Below are positions 62,706 to 64,000 of a stretch of 64,000 nucleotides of DNA, in pieces. The position numbers and the translations under genes were made by a program. Source of the stretch: CAJXZP01 sp963974475 (GTDB taxonomy: Bacteria > Bacteroidota > Bacteroidia > Flavobacteriales_G > Salibacteraceae); assembly GCA_963974475.1 (NCBI GenBank), contig CAXBCR010000005.1, forward strand, positions 62,001 through 126,000, read 5' to 3'. The notes under the pieces were generated by a model. It did no database searches. It saw only the letters and a list, made by a program, of their open reading frames with translations, and was not told the DNA's origin. Position 1 is the first letter of the stretch, and each line of letters starts with the position of its first letter.

Positions 62706-64000
62706 CTAGATATAACTTAATCGTATCATATTACTCATGCCCTTATTCTCAATAGGCATACTGGCAATATTTACTATTAAATCGTCTTCTTCCAATTGTT
62801 CAGACTCGCGTAAAATAACTTTAATATCATCGATGGTTTCATCGGTACTTGCAAACTTATCGTAGTAGAATGTGCGTGTTCCCCAAACCAAACTCATCAT
62901 TTTTAATAATCTGCGGTTTCCAGTAAACACAAACACACCTGATTTAGGTCTAAAACTAGCCACTTTCATAGTGGTGTATCCTGAAAAAGTCAGGGTAACA
63001 ATCGCTTTAGCATTTACCTTTTCAGCCAAATCTAAGGCCCCAAAGCAGATGTTATCGGAAATAAACCGTTGGGTATTAATTAGTGGTTGAAATTTAGAAT
63101 GGTAAAGCCCGTCAAAGGTTTCTGTTTGATTAATTATTCTGGTCATTACTTTAATAACCTCCACTGGGTGTTCCCCTACGGATGTTTCACCACTTAGCAT
63201 TACTGCATCAGCACCATCTAATACAGCGTTAGCCACATCATTCACCTCGGCTCGTGTTGGAGTGATACTGTCTATCATAGACTCCATCATTTGAGTGGCA
63301 ATGATGACAGGCCTAGCCATTCGTTGGCATTTCAAAACAATCTCTTTTTGAACCAAGGGCACTTGTTCTAATGGAATTTCCACACCCAAATCGCCCCGTG
63401 CCACCATCACCGCATCCGTAGCTTCGATGATGTCGTCTAGGTTAACCAATGCTTCTGGTTTTTCAATTTTAGCCACAATGCGGCAGTCTTGTTTATGATT
63501 CTCAATAATGGTTCGTAGCTCATGAATGTCGCTTGCTTTACGTACAAAAGAAAGTCCAATCCAATGAATGTTTTGGCTCAATGCAAAATCTAAATCGATT
63601 AGATCCTTTTCAGTTAGACAAGGCATAGAAATTTTCGTGTCTGGAAGGTTCACCCCTTTTCTCGAATTTAGTGGGCCTCCATAAACTACTTCTAGCACTG
63701 CTTCATCTACCTGATTAGTTTTAACCACTTTAAAAACAAGCTTACCATCATCAATTAGAATTTTGTCTCCTATCGCCACGTCTTTTGGAAACGATGAGTA
63801 ATTGATATGAACCTTTTTATGGTCACCTAAATAAGCTTTAGTTGTAAAGGTCATTTGTTGCCCTGGTTGTACCATAATAGGCTCGGAATGTAAATTCCCA
63901 ATTCTAATTTTTGGCCCTTGCAAATCACCTAATATTCCAGTGTGTGTACCTAGTTCACGGTCAATGTCACGAATATTTTGAATGGTTCCTACTAGATCGG
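62706..64000 (-). CDS. pyk: Pyruvate kinase (N-terminus cut by window)
   Basis: The minus-strand frame is open from the right edge to the stop at 62706. It includes NIRDIDRELGTHTGILGDLQ and GPKIRIG at the visible start, so the Met at 63923 is internal and roughly 45 N-terminal residues are missing. Signatures: IVAKIEKPEALVNLDDIIEA (active-site Lys), AVMVARGDLGVEIP (Mg-binding Glu/Asp), TQMMESMI and PTRAEVNDVANAVLDGADAV, SGETSVGEHPVEVI. The C-terminal domain is shorter than allosteric forms but normal for the family. It makes pyruvate and ATP from phosphoenolpyruvate and ADP. Confidence 0.96.
   Translation of the reverse strand, partial: DLVGTIQNIRDIDRELGTHTGILGDLQGPKIRIGNLHSEPIMVQPGQQMTFTTKAYLGDHKKVHINYSSFPKDVAIGDKILIDDGKLVFKVVKTNQVDEAVLEVVYGGPLNSRKGVNLPDTKISMPCLTEKDLIDLDFALSQNIHWIGLSFVRKASDIHELRTIIENHKQDCRIVAKIEKPEALVNLDDIIEATDAVMVARGDLGVEIPLEQVPLVQKEIVLKCQRMARPVIIATQMMESMIDSITPTRAEVNDVANAVLDGADAVMLSGETSVGEHPVEVIKVMTRIINQTETFDGLYHSKFQPLINTQRFISDNICFGALDLAEKVNAKAIVTLTFSGYTTMKVASFRPKSGVFVFTGNRRLLKMMSLVWGTRTFYYDKFASTDETIDDIKVILRESEQLEEDDLIVNIASMPIENKGMSNMIRLSYI

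Overview
The window comes from an AT-rich genome of the phylum Bacteroidota, most likely a flavobacterium-like gliding lineage. The support is internal: a gliding lipoprotein GldH, two very large proteins ending in type-B type IX secretion (T9SS) sorting domains, two proteins ending in type-A T9SS sorting domains, a TonB-dependent receptor with a carboxypeptidase-regulatory-like N-terminus, and repeated matches to the Bacteroidota promoter -7 element TAnnTTTG. It reads as an ordinary chromosomal stretch: no rRNA, phage, IS element or CRISPR array was seen, and there is one tRNA (anticodon CAT). Both ends cut genes: a C5-cytosine DNA methyltransferase with an N-terminal helix-turn-helix at the left edge and pyruvate kinase at the right edge.

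Layout. 1-8.7 kb: the methyltransferase, a DUF5686 outer-membrane protein, trpS, an Asp-box propeller protein overlapping a CoA-type Nudix hydrolase, a degenerate histidine-kinase-like membrane protein and a 44-residue membrane peptide closed by a strong bidirectional terminator. 8.7-18.7 kb: two tandem giant paralogous T9SS type-B surface proteins. 18.9-21.2 kb: FAD oxidoreductase, methylmalonyl-CoA epimerase, HAD phosphatase, tRNA. 21.3-29.5 kb: an export block with a PNGase F-like protein carrying a LamG insert, an esterase-like protein whose nucleophile position looks altered, and a TonB-dependent receptor. 29.8-37.8 kb: oligopeptidase B, bacilliredoxin, NlpC/P60 peptidase, a lipoprotein/DUF2147 pair, a small secreted protein with three KCGEGKCG modules resembling HvfA-type copper-binding RiPP precursors, and a Tat-signal/GMC dehydrogenase pair. 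37.9-42.5 kb: pta-ackA, truncated hemoglobin, tadA, a small lipoprotein. 42.6-47.5 kb: flippase, DUF3267 protein, a 91-bp tandem repeat array between convergent genes, and a three-gene TetR operon with a perfect inverted-repeat operator overlapping its promoter. 47.6-59 kb: ricT-gldH-PBP1A, the two CoA-transferase subunits separated by an unrelated membrane glycosyltransferase-like gene, and a membrane/GT2 glycosylation group. 59-64 kb: a PolB-like exonuclease, a two-heme lipoprotein cytochrome, cystathionine gamma-synthase and pyruvate kinase.

How it fits together. Much of the window serves the envelope: T9SS cargo, GldH, PBP1A, the TonB receptor, lipoproteins and membrane glycosyltransferases. 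Central carbon genes (pta-ackA, CoA-transferase, methylmalonyl-CoA epimerase, pyk) are scattered between. The points most worth a second look are the orphan EGKCG protein, the PNGase F/LamG protein, the zinc-ribbon-like insert in PBP1A, the HTH-methyltransferase fusion, a module shared by three exported proteins with different sorting signals, the 91-bp repeat array and the TetR operator. All calls come from reading the sequence; no database search was run.
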